From assembly GCA_900547595.1 (NCBI GenBank), contig URHE01000001.1, forward strand, positions 11,007 through 75,006: a stretch of 64,000 nucleotides of DNA, given 5' to 3'. This stretch comes from an uncultured Desulfovibrio sp. (GTDB lineage: Bacteria > Desulfobacterota > Desulfovibrionia > Desulfovibrionales > Desulfovibrionaceae). Position 1 is the stretch's first letter. The number at the start of each line of letters is the position of its first letter. Under the pieces are notes generated by a model that ran no database searches, was not told the origin of the DNA, and was given only the letters and a program-made list of their open reading frames with translations. Below, in pieces: positions 34,973 through 43,730 of the stretch. The translations under genes were made by a program, and so were the position numbers.

Positions 34973-35852
34973 AGCCCTCGAAAACCCAGTGCAGGATGCG
35001 CTTGTGTACCCGCAGGCGGTATTCGGCCTGGCGCACCAGTTGCGACGCCCGGCTGGAAAGCACTTCCGGCGCCACGGGGATGGCGCGCACCGGTGAAGCG
35101 CTCAGCAAAAGACGCACATCGGAACGGGCTTTTGCCATCAGTTGCGGGGTGATGCCCCAGTGAGCCTGTTCCTCCGCATCCAGGGTGCCGCGATAGCCCG
35201 CAAACACAAAATTGGCGTCATGCACCGCCTCTTCCGGGGAATAGACAAAGCTCACGGGGCTGCCGATACGCGCCGCGCGCGCTTCCAGTTCGCCTGTGTC
35301 GAACTGGCGCGGCACGGCAACGCGCAGGGCAAAGGGAAACCAGGCCGTCGCCTCTATGAGGGAATGGAGCGTGCCGTTGGCGCAGCCCACCCAGGCCGCC
35401 GTCACCCCCTTGAGATAGCGTGCGGTTCGCAACATGCAGGCGATGTCCGCCAGGGCATGGACGGGATGGGCGTCGGGGCTGCCCGCGTTGATGACCGGGA
35501 AGCGCACTTCCGCTTCGGAAATGTTCCAGCTCGTCACCGGGAGGCCGTAGGCATAGAGGCAATCGAGGTAATAGCCGAAAATGGGCATCAGGTGTTCCTG
35601 AAAACCGCTGGCCTCTTTCTGCCAGACATCGGATTCGCAGCCTTCAAAAATGGTCGTTCCGCCCATCTGCCGCACGGCGGCGGTGACGCAGAGACGCTCG
35701 GGCAGGGAATGCCGGGCGAACACGAGCAGCGCCACGCGCTCGGTCATGAAGTCCGATTGCAGCTTGGCATCGGGAATGCCGATGGCCTGCTGCACGAGCA
35801 TCCAGCAGGTTTCCGAACCAAGGTCCTTGATGGTCAGAATATTTCGTGCCAT
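34971..35852 (-). CDS. Ornithine/aspartate carbamoyltransferase-like protein, catalytic motifs lost
   Basis: A 293-residue protein with the overall layout of OTCase/ATCase: an N-terminal carbamoyl-phosphate-like domain, the HPVHALADI segment (HPxQxLAD in true enzymes), a second Rossmann-like half with AAWVGCANGTLHSLI, and the end helix ASQLVRQAEYRLRVHKRILH. The STRTR phosphate loop reads ARHSLPERL, the SMG loop is absent (DANFVFAGY) and HCLP is replaced (LLSASPV). It is thus unlikely to transfer carbamoyl groups and may be regulatory or bind another ligand. GGAGGAAGCC precedes ATG 35852. Confidence 0.75.
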   Translation of the reverse strand: MARNILTIKDLGSETCWMLVQQAIGIPDAKLQSDFMTERVALLVFARHSLPERLCVTAAVRQMGGTTIFEGCESDVWQKEASGFQEHLMPIFGYYLDCLYAYGLPVTSWNISEAEVRFPVINAGSPDAHPVHALADIACMLRTARYLKGVTAAWVGCANGTLHSLIEATAWFPFALRVAVPRQFDTGELEARAARIGSPVSFVYSPEEAVHDANFVFAGYRGTLDAEEQAHWGITPQLMAKARSDVRLLLSASPVRAIPVAPEVLSSRASQLVRQAEYRLRVHKRILHWVFEG

Positions 35853-35874
35853 GGCTTCCTCCAGAACGACAGAC

Positions 35875-35998
35875 GACAACGCGGCGGTACCCGCGTCAGG
35901 AGCAGCGGGGAAAGGTGGGGCCGTGTCCGGACAACGCGGCGGTACCCCGGTCCAGAGTAGCAGGGGGGCGGGACGGTGTCCAGACAACGCGGACCCGG
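35875..35998. repeat. Tandem repeat, 53-55 base unit, about 2.3 copies
   Basis: The 18-mer GACAACGCGGCGGTACCC starts at 35875 and again at 35930; a shortened third copy GACAACGCGG starts at 35983. The spacers between them are also alike (CAG-rich, G-rich, ending GTGTCC). The array lies in the 231-base divergent region between the OTCase-like gene and the HAD gene. Copy number may vary between strains and affect promoter spacing. Confidence 0.75.
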
Positions 35999-36083
35999 CA
36001 TGGGGGCTTGGATTTTCCGCCTCCATGGACTATCCTTGCCTGACGCGACGCTGCCCACACATCACTGCTGACAGGGAGCCTGC

Positions 36084-36785
36084 ATGGACGCCGCGTTTTT
36101 TGACCTTGACGGAACGCTGCTGAACACGCTTGCCGACATCGGGAATGCCTGCAACCACATGCTGGCGGCCCACGGTTTTCCCACGCATGCGCTTCCCGCC
36201 TATGCCACCATGGTGGGCAACGGCTTTACGCGCACGGTGGAACAGGCCCTGCCCCCGGCCGTCACCGCGGGGCTTTCCCCGGAGGACCTGGAAACCCTGG
36301 CCGCCGAGGCGCGCGCCCGTTACGAGGCCGCCCTGCGCGAGCATACCGTTCCCTATGACGGCATGCCGCAGGCTCTGGCCGCGCTTGCGGACAGGGGCAT
36401 GATCCTTGCCGTGCTTTCCAACAAGCCCGATGCCTGGACGGTTGAACTGATCCGCCACTTTTTTCCGGATATTCCCTTCGCGCTGGTCCGCGGCGCGCGT
36501 GCGGGCGCTCCGCTGAAGCCAGACCCGGAGGTGCCCCGAGCCATGCTGGCCGAACTTGGCCTCCGGCCCGGGCGTTGCGCCTATGTGGGCGACAGCGATG
36601 TGGACATGCGCACGGCGCTCAATGCCGGAATGGTGCCTGTGGGCGCTGCCTGGGGTTTCCGCGGCGGCGCGGAACTGCGCCATGCGGGCGCGCGCCTGCT
36701 TGCCGCGCAGCCGGCGGAACTTCCGGACATCCTGTGCAGTATCCCTGTCAGCGGGGGAGATGATCATGCTTCGTCCCATCATTGA
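36084..36785 (+). CDS. HAD-superfamily phosphatase, phosphoglycolate phosphatase-like
   Basis: A 233-residue HAD hydrolase of subfamily IA. Motif I is FFDLDGTLLNTLADI, motif II LAVLSNKPDAW, the Lys motif APLKPDPEVP and motif IV YVGDSDVDMRTA, with the helical cap at about 15-85. The pattern with MVGNGFTRTVEQALP resembles Gph, which clears 2-phosphoglycolate formed during DNA repair. AGGGAG stands before the ATG. The end overlaps the ferredoxin gene by 20 bases. Confidence 0.88.
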   Translation: MDAAFFDLDGTLLNTLADIGNACNHMLAAHGFPTHALPAYATMVGNGFTRTVEQALPPAVTAGLSPEDLETLAAEARARYEAALREHTVPYDGMPQALAALADRGMILAVLSNKPDAWTVELIRHFFPDIPFALVRGARAGAPLKPDPEVPRAMLAELGLRPGRCAYVGDSDVDMRTALNAGMVPVGAAWGFRGGAELRHAGARLLAAQPAELPDILCSIPVSGGDDHASSHH

Positions 36786-37479
36786 AATCGACGAGGAAAA
36801 ATGCAACGGCTGCGGCCAGTGCGTCCTTGACTGCGCCGAAGGCGCGCTCGCCATTGTGGACGGCAAGGCGCGCCTGATCGGCGATATATATTGTGACGGG
36901 CTCGGCGCCTGCCTCAACTGTCCCCGGGGCGCTCTGACCCTGACCACGCGCGATGCCGCGCCCTTTGACGAGGCGGCGGCCCTGGCGGCAAAGGCGCGCA
37001 GGGAAGCGGCGGGGGACGACGCCACGGCCACCGGCGGCTGCCCCGGCAGCATGGCGCGCACACTCAGGCCCCTGATGCCCCGTGAAGAGGGAATGGCCCA
37101 CCGGGCCGCGACACCGGAGGAGCGCCTTGCCGCGCAGCTCCCCGCATGGCCCGTCAAACTGGCGCTCGCGCCGCCAACGGCGCCGTTCCTGCGCGGCGCG
37201 CGGCTGCTGCTCACGGCGGACTGCGCGGGCCTGGCCCTGCCGGATATGCACCATCGGCTCACGGGGCACATCCCGCTGCTTGCGTGCCCCAAACTCGAAG
37301 AACACGCCGCCATCCGGCAGCGGCTTGATGCCATCATCAGGAGCGCCGCTCCCGCCGCCATCACCGTCCTGCGCATGAGCGTGCCCTGCTGCGGCGCGCT
37401 CGGCAGGCTGGTGGAAGAAGCCATGGCCGCCTCCGGCAGCGCTGTTCCCCTGACGGTACATACGGTCCGACTGCCGTAA
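36766..37479 (+). CDS. 4Fe-4S ferredoxin-type protein with C-terminal Cys domain
   Basis: A 237-residue cytoplasmic iron-sulfur protein. Two cluster motifs occur near the start: CNGCGQCVLDC, with its fourth ligand nearby, and CDGLGACLNCPRGA. The middle is Ala-rich. A C-terminal domain of about 90 residues contains LLTADCAGLALPDMHHRL, LLACPKLEEHAA and SVPCCGALGRLVEEA. The same arrangement is common in anaerobes next to redox enzymes, with no proven role. GGGGGAG and ATG 36766 inside the end of the HAD gene set the start. Confidence 0.85.
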   Translation: MLRPIIEIDEEKCNGCGQCVLDCAEGALAIVDGKARLIGDIYCDGLGACLNCPRGALTLTTRDAAPFDEAAALAAKARREAAGDDATATGGCPGSMARTLRPLMPREEGMAHRAATPEERLAAQLPAWPVKLALAPPTAPFLRGARLLLTADCAGLALPDMHHRLTGHIPLLACPKLEEHAAIRQRLDAIIRSAAPAAITVLRMSVPCCGALGRLVEEAMAASGSAVPLTVHTVRLP

Positions 37480-37530
37480 AAATTCCGCTTTGTCTCCACG
37501 CGCATTCCGTGCTATTGGAGTCAGGCTCCA

Positions 37531-37558
37531 TTGACAAAACCTAGCAAAGGGCTATGTT
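37531..37558 (+). promoter_or_regulatory. Probable sigma70 promoter of metA
   Basis: TTGACA (37531-37536) and TATGTT (37553-37558) with a 16-base spacer lie 77 bases before the metA ATG. A small hairpin TGGAG-TCAGG-CTCCA directly precedes the -35. No SAM riboswitch fold was seen in the leader. Confidence 0.55.
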
Positions 37559-37634
37559 TTTGGCGGGCGCCGGCAGCCGCCCGTTGCGGTCCCGACCGCC
37601 CGTCACAGCCCCCGGCACTTTCCGGGAGGAATCG

Positions 37635-38576
37635 ATGCCCATAAAAATTCCCGCAGATCTTCCCGCCCGCGCGGCACTGGCGAGCGAAAACATCTTTGTC
37701 ATGACCGATGAACGGGCGGACCGGCAGGACATACGTCCGCTGGAGATCGCCATCGTCAACCTCATGCCCACCAAGATCGCCACGGAAACGCAACTTCTGC
37801 GCCTGCTCGGCAATTCCCCCATTCAGGTGAACATCACCCTGTTGCGAACGGCGGCCCATGAATCGCGCAATACGCCCGTGCAGCATCTTGAGCGCTTTTA
37901 CAAGACCTTCGCCGAGATACGGCACAAAAGCTTTGACGGCATGGTCGTCACCGGGGCCCCGGTGGAACATCTCCCCTTCGATCAGGTGGACTACTGGGAC
38001 GAACTTGTCGGGATCATGGCCTTTGCCCAGAAGCGGGTCTATTCCACCCTGTATCTCTGCTGGGCCGCCCAGGCGGCGCTGCACCACTTTTACGGGGTGC
38101 CCAAGCATATACTGCCGGACAAGGTCTCCGGCATCTTCTGCCATGAGGTGCTGCGGCCGGAGTGCCGTCTGTTTCGGGGCTTCGACGATGAATTTCTTGC
38201 GCCCCATTCCCGCCATACCGAGGTGCGCACCGAGGACGTGCTCCGGCATCCCGAGCTGCGCATCCTTGCGGAATCCGCCGAAGCGGGCCTTGCCGTGGTG
38301 GAAAGCCGGGACCAGCGCCAGGTATTCATGACCGGCCATCTGGAATATGACAGGGGCACCCTTGACGCGGAATACAGAAGAGACCTTGCCAGAGGCGACG
38401 ATCCCGCCATCCCGCGCCACTACTATCCCGGCGATGACCCGGATGCCATGCCGCTCATGACCTGGCGCGCGCACGCCCATCTTTTTTACAGCAACTGGCT
38501 CAACTATTACGTCTATCAGGAAACTCCCTTCAGCCTCACCGCCCTTGCGCGGGATGGCGGGGAGCCCGCGTCCTGA
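37635..38576 (+). CDS. metA: Homoserine O-succinyl/acetyltransferase
   Basis: A 313-residue MetA-type acyltransferase, first step of methionine synthesis from homoserine. It begins MPIKIPADLPA and has EIAIVNLMPTKIATETQLLR, ITLLRTAAHESRNTP and the nucleophile elbow YLCWAAQAAL (active Cys near 142). A His (FCHEVLRPE and VFMTGHLEYD) and a Glu complete the triad. Whether acetyl- or succinyl-CoA is used depends on a single residue that I cannot judge safely. GGGAGGAATCG before ATG 37635 fixes the start. Confidence 0.94.
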   Translation: MPIKIPADLPARAALASENIFVMTDERADRQDIRPLEIAIVNLMPTKIATETQLLRLLGNSPIQVNITLLRTAAHESRNTPVQHLERFYKTFAEIRHKSFDGMVVTGAPVEHLPFDQVDYWDELVGIMAFAQKRVYSTLYLCWAAQAALHHFYGVPKHILPDKVSGIFCHEVLRPECRLFRGFDDEFLAPHSRHTEVRTEDVLRHPELRILAESAEAGLAVVESRDQRQVFMTGHLEYDRGTLDAEYRRDLARGDDPAIPRHYYPGDDPDAMPLMTWRAHAHLFYSNWLNYYVYQETPFSLTALARDGGEPAS

Positions 38577-38614
38577 CGGCGCCCGAAGTTGCGCCAAAGG
38601 AGACCCCCCTTCCC

Positions 38615-39097
38615 ATGCGCTTTTCCACACGAACACGCTATGGCCTGCGTTTTCTGCTGCGTCTGGCGGCCCAGCCGGAGGGCCGCCTGCTCCAGCTCGG
38701 CCAGGTGGCGAAAGAGGAACGCATATCCTCCGGCTATCTGGAACAGATCGTCCGGGCGCTCAAGCCGCTCGGCATCCTGCGGGCCGTGCGCGGCGCGGGG
38801 GGCGGATATGCCCTCGCCAAACCCGCGGCGGACATCAATATGGAAGATGTATTCCTGCATCTGGAAGGCGAGATCGCGCCTGTGCGCTGTCTCACGACCA
38901 ACAAACCCTGCACCCATGAGGAACAATGCTCCACACGGGCCTTCTGGCAGGCCCTTGACCGACATATGCGCGATTTTCTGCGGCAGCGTACCTTGCAGGA
39001 AATGAGCGAACAGTGCAAAAATACCCCCGGCTCCGCTTGGGGCGATACGGGCGAAGAGCGCCCCATTTCAGGAGGATCATATGTGGAATTACACTGA
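38615..39097 (+). CDS. Rrf2/IscR-family Fe-S regulator
   Basis: A 160-residue transcription factor. The winged helix reads MRFSTRTRYGLRFLLRLAAQ and ISSGYLEQIVRALKPLGIL with the wing VRGAGGGYALAKP. Three cysteines in CLTTNKPCTHEEQC (about 93-106) are the expected ligands for a [2Fe-2S] or [4Fe-4S] cluster. The last 16 codons overlap the nifU start. By position it should sense cluster supply and control the nifU-nifS genes behind it, as IscR does. Confidence 0.92.
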   Translation: MRFSTRTRYGLRFLLRLAAQPEGRLLQLGQVAKEERISSGYLEQIVRALKPLGILRAVRGAGGGYALAKPAADINMEDVFLHLEGEIAPVRCLTTNKPCTHEEQCSTRAFWQALDRHMRDFLRQRTLQEMSEQCKNTPGSAWGDTGEERPISGGSYVELH

Positions 39098-39917
39098 GGC
39101 CGTCCATGACCACTTCCTGCATCCGCACAACGCCGGGCCCCTGCCGGACGCCAATGCCATCGGCGAAGTGGGCAGCCTCGCCTGCGGCGACGCGCTCAAG
39201 CTGTATCTCAGGATCAGCGACGCGGGCGTCATCGAGGACGCCGGCTTCGAGACCTTCGGCTGCGCCAGCGCCATTGCCTCAAGTTCCGTGCTGACGGACA
39301 TGATCAAGGGCATGACCGTGGACGAGGCCCTCAAGCTCACCAACAAGGATATAGCCAACGCGCTGGGGGGCCTGCCCAAGCAGAAAATGCACTGCTCGGT
39401 CATGGGGCAGGAGGCTCTGGAAGCCGCCATCCGCCAGTGGAAGGGCGAGCCCGCGGTGCCGCACGCCCATGAGGAGGGCAGGCTCGTCTGTAAATGCTTC
39501 GGCGTGACGGATGCCCAGATCATCCGCGCCATCCGCGAGAACAATCTCAAGACCGTCGAGGAAGTCACGGCCTATACCAAGGCCGGCGGCGCGTGCGGCG
39601 AATGCCTGGACGAGATCGCCGAAATCCTCGCCACGGAATTGAAACAGAAGCCCCTGCAGGAGCTCAAGCCCCGGCCCCGCCTCACCAATGTCCAGCGCAT
39701 GCAGCAGGTCCTCAAGGTCATTGACGAGGAGATCAGGCCCCAGCTTGCGGCCGATGGCGGCGATATCGAACTTGTGGACGTGGACGGCAAGCGCGTGGTG
39801 GTGGCACTGCATGGCCGCTGTTCGCAGTGCCGTTCCAGTAACGTGACCATCGGCAATCTGGTGGAGCGGCTCCTGCGCGAACATGTGGAGCCTGACATCG
39901 TGGTCGAGGAGGCCTGA
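39081..39917 (+). CDS. nifU: Fe-S cluster scaffold NifU (three-domain)
   Basis: A 278-residue scaffold with three parts. The IscU-like N-terminus has cysteines in SLACGDALKLY, FGCASAIASSS and MHCSVMGQEAL. A central [2Fe-2S] BFD-like domain reads CKCFGVTDAQI with ACGECLDEI. A C-terminal Nfu domain has GGDIELVDVDGKRVVVALHGRC ending in the CSQC pair. It assembles clusters with sulfur from NifS. AGGAGG with ATG 39081 lies inside the end of the rrf2 gene. As no nif structural genes are here, it probably serves as the general Fe-S system. Confidence 0.95.
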   Translation: MWNYTEAVHDHFLHPHNAGPLPDANAIGEVGSLACGDALKLYLRISDAGVIEDAGFETFGCASAIASSSVLTDMIKGMTVDEALKLTNKDIANALGGLPKQKMHCSVMGQEALEAAIRQWKGEPAVPHAHEEGRLVCKCFGVTDAQIIRAIRENNLKTVEEVTAYTKAGGACGECLDEIAEILATELKQKPLQELKPRPRLTNVQRMQQVLKVIDEEIRPQLAADGGDIELVDVDGKRVVVALHGRCSQCRSSNVTIGNLVERLLREHVEPDIVVEEA

Positions 39918-39920
39918 ACC

Positions 39921-41075
39921 ATGAAGACCGTGTATCTGGACAACAACGCCACTTCGGCCGTCGCCCCGGAAGTGCTTGACGCCATGCTCCCCTATTTCGG
40001 CGAGCTGTATGGCAACCCCTCAAGCATGCACACCTTTGGCGGCCAGGTGGCCGAAGCGGTGGAAACGGCGCGCGAACGCCTTGCCGGTCTGCTTGGCGCG
40101 GACCCGGACGAGATCCTCTTCACCTCCTGCGGTTCCGAAAGCGATAACGCGGCCATCTGGTCAGCCCTGCAAAGCCAGCCCGAACGGCGCCACATCATCA
40201 CCACCCGCGTGGAGCATCCGGCGGTGCTGAGCGTCTGCCGCTACTGGGAGCACCAGGGCTACCGCGTGACCATGCTCGGCGTGGATGCCAAGGGGCGCCT
40301 TGATCTGGAGGAATACGCCGCTGCCCTCGGCGACGACACGGCCATTGTCTCCATCATGTTCGCCAACAACGAGGTGGGCAACATCTATCCCATCCAGCGG
40401 ATGGCGGAGCTGGCGAAGGAGCGGGGCATCCTCTTCCATACGGACGCGGTGCAGGCCGTGGGCAAGGTGCCCATCGACCTTCGCCACCTGCCGGTGGACA
40501 TGCTCTCCCTTTCCGGGCACAAGCTTCACACGCCCAAGGGCATCGGCGCGCTCTATGTCCGCAAGGGCGTGCGCTTCCGTCCGCTGCTGCGCGGGGGGCA
40601 TCAGGAACGCGGCCGGCGCGCGGGCACGGAAAACGTGCCCTATATCGTGGGCCTGGGCGTGGCCGCGCAACTCTGCGCGGACTTCATGCAAAAGGAACGC
40701 GTGGATGTGGCGCGGCTCCGCGACAGGATGGAATCCGGCCTGCTGGAGCGCATCCCGGACAGCCGCGTCAACGGGGACATACAAAACCGCCTGCCCAACA
40801 CCAGCAATATCTCCTTCAAGAATGTGGAGGGCGAGGCCATTCTGCTCATGCTCGACCGCCTGGGCATCGCCGCCAGCTCCGGCTCAGCCTGCACCTCCGG
40901 CAGCCTGGAGCCCTCCCATGTGCTCCGCGCCATGGGCGTGCCCTTCAACTACGCCCACGGTTCCATCCGCCTTTCCCTGTCCCGTTACACCACGGCGGAG
41001 GAGGTGGACTATGTGCTCGCCAACTTCCCGGGCGTCATCGAGACCCTGCGGGCCATTTCTCCCTTCAAGGGGTAA
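39921..41075 (+). CDS. nifS: Cysteine desulfurase NifS
   Basis: A 384-residue PLP enzyme of the NifS/IscS group. It shows YLDNNATSAVAPEVLDAML, the PLP Lys in SLSGHKLHTPKG and the flexible active Cys loop ASSGSACTSGSLEPSH. It converts cysteine to alanine and passes persulfide to NifU. The gene begins 3 bases after the nifU stop and ends the rrf2-nifU-nifS unit; a hairpin at 41099-41134 follows. Confidence 0.96.
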   Translation: MKTVYLDNNATSAVAPEVLDAMLPYFGELYGNPSSMHTFGGQVAEAVETARERLAGLLGADPDEILFTSCGSESDNAAIWSALQSQPERRHIITTRVEHPAVLSVCRYWEHQGYRVTMLGVDAKGRLDLEEYAAALGDDTAIVSIMFANNEVGNIYPIQRMAELAKERGILFHTDAVQAVGKVPIDLRHLPVDMLSLSGHKLHTPKGIGALYVRKGVRFRPLLRGGHQERGRRAGTENVPYIVGLGVAAQLCADFMQKERVDVARLRDRMESGLLERIPDSRVNGDIQNRLPNTSNISFKNVEGEAILLMLDRLGIAASSGSACTSGSLEPSHVLRAMGVPFNYAHGSIRLSLSRYTTAEEVDYVLANFPGVIETLRAISPFKG

Positions 41076-41098
41076 CACGGGAACAGACATATCACACA

Positions 41099-41134
41099 CA
41101 GGGCTCTGGTCCCGCACATGACCAGGGCCCTGTA
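41099..41134. terminator. Hairpin between convergent nifS and RTX genes
   Basis: ACAGGGCTCTGGTC (41099-41112) pairs with GACCAGGGCCCTGT (41121-41134), 14 pairs with one G-T wobble, loop of 8. No T run follows on the nifS side (AAAAAA does). It may stop transcription from both sides without being a textbook intrinsic terminator. Confidence 0.5.
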
Positions 41135-41162
41135 AAAAACGCCCTGCCCCCAAAAGCCGCCA

Positions 41163-42233
41163 CTACACCTCAACCGATATTTGCGGTCTGCCGTCGATCG
41201 TGCCGCCTGACGGGGCCCATCGTCCGGCGCTGTCTCTGGCAAAAATGCGAATATCCCCGGCATACTCATTTTTGATGCCAGTTGAAGAATGCGCACCGCG
41301 AAGCACACTGGAGGCAAACATGGAATCTATGGATACCGTATCCGATCCATCACGCGCGTCTACCGAGCCGTTTGCAAGACCCTCAAGTGAAATTCTGTCG
41401 TTGCCGCTTCCGCCGAGAATGTGAAGATTGAGAAGGAGTTCGGAGGAGAGAATGGAATCGTCCCCGTTCCCCGCGTCGATCCGGCCGCCAGCCACGCCTC
41501 TGTTGAGCATGATGGTGTCGTCCCCATCGCCGCCGTTAACATAGAGCGTATGGCCGGTGGGTGAAGCTTCGGCGCCGAGAAAGCGGAAGCTGTCATTGCC
41601 CGCGCCCAGAGAAATACTGAGAGTATTGCCACCACCTGGACCATCAAGCACATACACCCTGTCATCACCATCGCCTGCATCAATATTCACAGTACCCGGC
41701 ATGGTGAAGATGGTGTCATTACCACCGTTAGCGTTCACCTGCGCGCCAGTGATATTGAAGATGACATCCCCGCTGTCGCTTCCTTCCAGAGGTGCGCCGC
41801 CGGCGCTTTCCGAGACAAGCCGGCCATGCAGGTCGTATATCCTGACGAATTCATCGGTGACGACCTCAATGCCGCCGTCCCCGGTATCGGAAAAGCGGAC
41901 ATTGCCCGGCAGATCCGCAAAAGACACGCTTTCCCCGGATTTCAGGACGATATTCACCTCGGATACACCGGAGGGACCGACCGTGCCGGAAATCTGCGCG
42001 CCGCCCTCCGTGAACGCGGAGACGGACTGCCGGAAGTGCGCGAGCCTGCTCTGGAAATCGTGGATCTGGAGATCATCCACAAGGCTTCTGATGGTTTCGC
42101 CCGCGTCTGCATCTGCCGCTGTCGCCGCGCCGGTTTCCACAACGGCAGACGGGAAAGAGGGCACCTGTCTCGCTGCAGCAAAATGGTCAAGCAGGGTGTT
42201 CAGCGGCCCCTGCGTGGCGGTGATGGACATCAT
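41163..42233 (-). CDS. RTX-repeat calcium-binding protein (second of a tandem pair)
   Basis: A 356-residue acidic protein. A helical N-terminal part is followed by a beta stretch with VNIVLKSGESVSFADLPGNVRFSDTGDG and EFVRIYDLHGRLV. From about residue 155 come at least six RTX-type nonapeptides: NGGNDTIF, AGDGDDRVYV, LGAGNDSFRF, GGDGDDTIML, AGNGDDSIL and GGSGNDRISL. These form calcium-loaded parallel beta rolls. There is no signal peptide, so type I secretion is likely. GGGAG precedes ATG 42233. It closely resembles the upstream gene and presumably arose from it by duplication. No T1SS genes are adjacent. Confidence 0.85.
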   Translation of the reverse strand: MMSITATQGPLNTLLDHFAAARQVPSFPSAVVETGAATAADADAGETIRSLVDDLQIHDFQSRLAHFRQSVSAFTEGGAQISGTVGPSGVSEVNIVLKSGESVSFADLPGNVRFSDTGDGGIEVVTDEFVRIYDLHGRLVSESAGGAPLEGSDSGDVIFNITGAQVNANGGNDTIFTMPGTVNIDAGDGDDRVYVLDGPGGGNTLSISLGAGNDSFRFLGAEASPTGHTLYVNGGDGDDTIMLNRGVAGGRIDAGNGDDSILSSELLLNLHILGGSGNDRISLEGLANGSVDARDGSDTVSIDSMFASSVLRGAHSSTGIKNEYAGDIRIFARDSAGRWAPSGGTIDGRPQISVEV

Positions 42234-42275
42234 GGGCAATCTCCCAGGCAACACGGGGGACGAGCCGTGCCGCCG

Positions 42276-43730
42276 CTACAAAAGCGGGGCCGCCTCCTTC
42301 AGCGGAAGTTCCGGCATGCGCGAGCTCTGCGCCAGCACCCCCTCAAACGTCCGAGAAGCGCCCCCGCCCCACGCGATACCGCGCAGCGTGTCGTCCTCGC
42401 CGTCATCCCGCGGGGCCTTGCCGTCCGGAGAAGCGAGATTTTCCCACAGGCCCGTTGCCAGCATTTCCGGGGACAGGATCATGCTTGAGATCATGGAAGT
42501 GACGGAAATGGCGTCATTGCCCAGGCCGTTGACCAAAAGACTGCGGAACATGGTTTCCACGGAAATTTCGTTGTCGCCGTCGCCGCCGTCAATGACGCTG
42601 TCCACAGCGGAGCCGACGCGAATCACATCATTGCCGCCACCGCTGCCGATTGATGCGCCGTGGAGCCCCTGCACGAAAATCCTGTCATCTCCGGCCCCGC
42701 CATCCAGTCGTCCGGCATCACGTCCGGCGGCATACAGGAACCCTACTTCCATCTCGTCATTGCCGTTGCCGCCCGAAACCACGACAGAGCCGGCGGAGAG
42801 AAAATCAATACTGATTCCATCATCTCCATCGCCGCCATTCAGGCTGATGTCTCCATCGCCCATGACTTTGCCCAGCCGGATGCTGTCATTGCCGTCGCCG
42901 CCGTCAATGCGGATATCGGCATTCAGGGTTTCGGCGACTTCAAGGCTGTCATCGCCGTCGCCGAGGGAGATATCCAGACTTTGCACGAATCTTCCGGCCA
43001 CAATGACCTTGTCGTTGCCATCGCCGCCGGAAATATCTGCCCGGCTTGCATAGGTGATGACCAGATCATCCCCGGCGCCGCCCCGCACCGCCGAATCCGA
43101 AAAATTAATGATGACGTCGTTTCCGTCAGTGCCCGCAAGCGCATCACCGCCCTCTCCAGTGACGATTCTGTTTCCCTGGGCATCGAAGGCGAAGGTGGCG
43201 TCCCCGGTGATCATGAGGAGTTCCCCGTTTTCAGCGTGGCTAAAACGGACATCCCCGCTGATGCCGTCAACAGCGAGCGTGCGCCCGTCCGAAAGGGCAA
43301 GCCGGACTGTCGCGCCATGACTGGAGGTTGATACGGAAACCCGGGTGCCGTTGCTCATGGTTGCGGAAACCGGAGCCGCCTGCGCCTGCAGGGGACTAAG
43401 CGAAAAATGGCCCTGCGAGCGGTCATGCGCGGCGAAAATATCCCTGTCCTGTTTTTCAAGATATTCCACAAGCTGACGCCGGAAATGTGAGGACACAGGC
43501 ACATCGGCAGACGCCGTGGCCTCTTCCTTCGACCCGGGAGCGGCGAACCGCCCGTCAGGGCTGACCGTTTTGCCGCCGTCCGTCAGCGTGACATAATCAA
43601 GCGCCACCGTCCTGCCCACCGCTGAAGCGCAGGCCAGGTTTTCAATGCCTCCGCTGTTGGGGCGCGGAAATTGGAGCGCAGAAAAAGACCTTTGGATGCC
43701 GTGGTGTTGTTCCGCCATCAAATGTATCAT
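42276..43730 (-). CDS. RTX-repeat calcium-binding protein (first of a tandem pair)
   Basis: A 484-residue protein. An N-terminal region of about 140 residues precedes a domain shared with its neighbour (LSDGRTLAVDGISGDVRFSHAENG and ATFAFDAQGNRIV). An RTX array follows at about 220-440: GGAGDDLVITY, GGDGNDKVIVA, LGDGDDSLEVA, GGDGNDSIRLG, GGDGDDGISID, GGNGNDEMEVG, GGAGDDRIFV and GSGGGNDVIRV. The Asp and Gly spacing is that of Ca2+-binding beta rolls. AAGGAG precedes the ATG. The gap to the second RTX gene is 42 bases, so the pair is co-transcribed. Probable surface or secreted structural protein; the target is unknown. Confidence 0.85.
   Translation of the reverse strand: MIHLMAEQHHGIQRSFSALQFPRPNSGGIENLACASAVGRTVALDYVTLTDGGKTVSPDGRFAAPGSKEEATASADVPVSSHFRRQLVEYLEKQDRDIFAAHDRSQGHFSLSPLQAQAAPVSATMSNGTRVSVSTSSHGATVRLALSDGRTLAVDGISGDVRFSHAENGELLMITGDATFAFDAQGNRIVTGEGGDALAGTDGNDVIINFSDSAVRGGAGDDLVITYASRADISGGDGNDKVIVAGRFVQSLDISLGDGDDSLEVAETLNADIRIDGGDGNDSIRLGKVMGDGDISLNGGDGDDGISIDFLSAGSVVVSGGNGNDEMEVGFLYAAGRDAGRLDGGAGDDRIFVQGLHGASIGSGGGNDVIRVGSAVDSVIDGGDGDNEISVETMFRSLLVNGLGNDAISVTSMISSMILSPEMLATGLWENLASPDGKAPRDDGEDDTLRGIAWGGGASRTFEGVLAQSSRMPELPLKEAAPLL

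Noticed and set aside
37480..37634. SAM riboswitch upstream of metA
   Set aside because: The leader contains a promoter and one small hairpin, but no multi-helix SAM aptamer core was found.
41557..43053. 498-codon Ser/Pro-rich open frame opposite the RTX genes
   Set aside because: It is the reverse reading of Gly/Asp-rich RTX repeats, which gives Ser/Pro-rich repeats.
41400..43200. Regular DNA repeats resembling a CRISPR array
   Set aside because: The periodicity follows the RTX nonapeptide codons in a single open frame; units vary and there are no spacers or cas genes.
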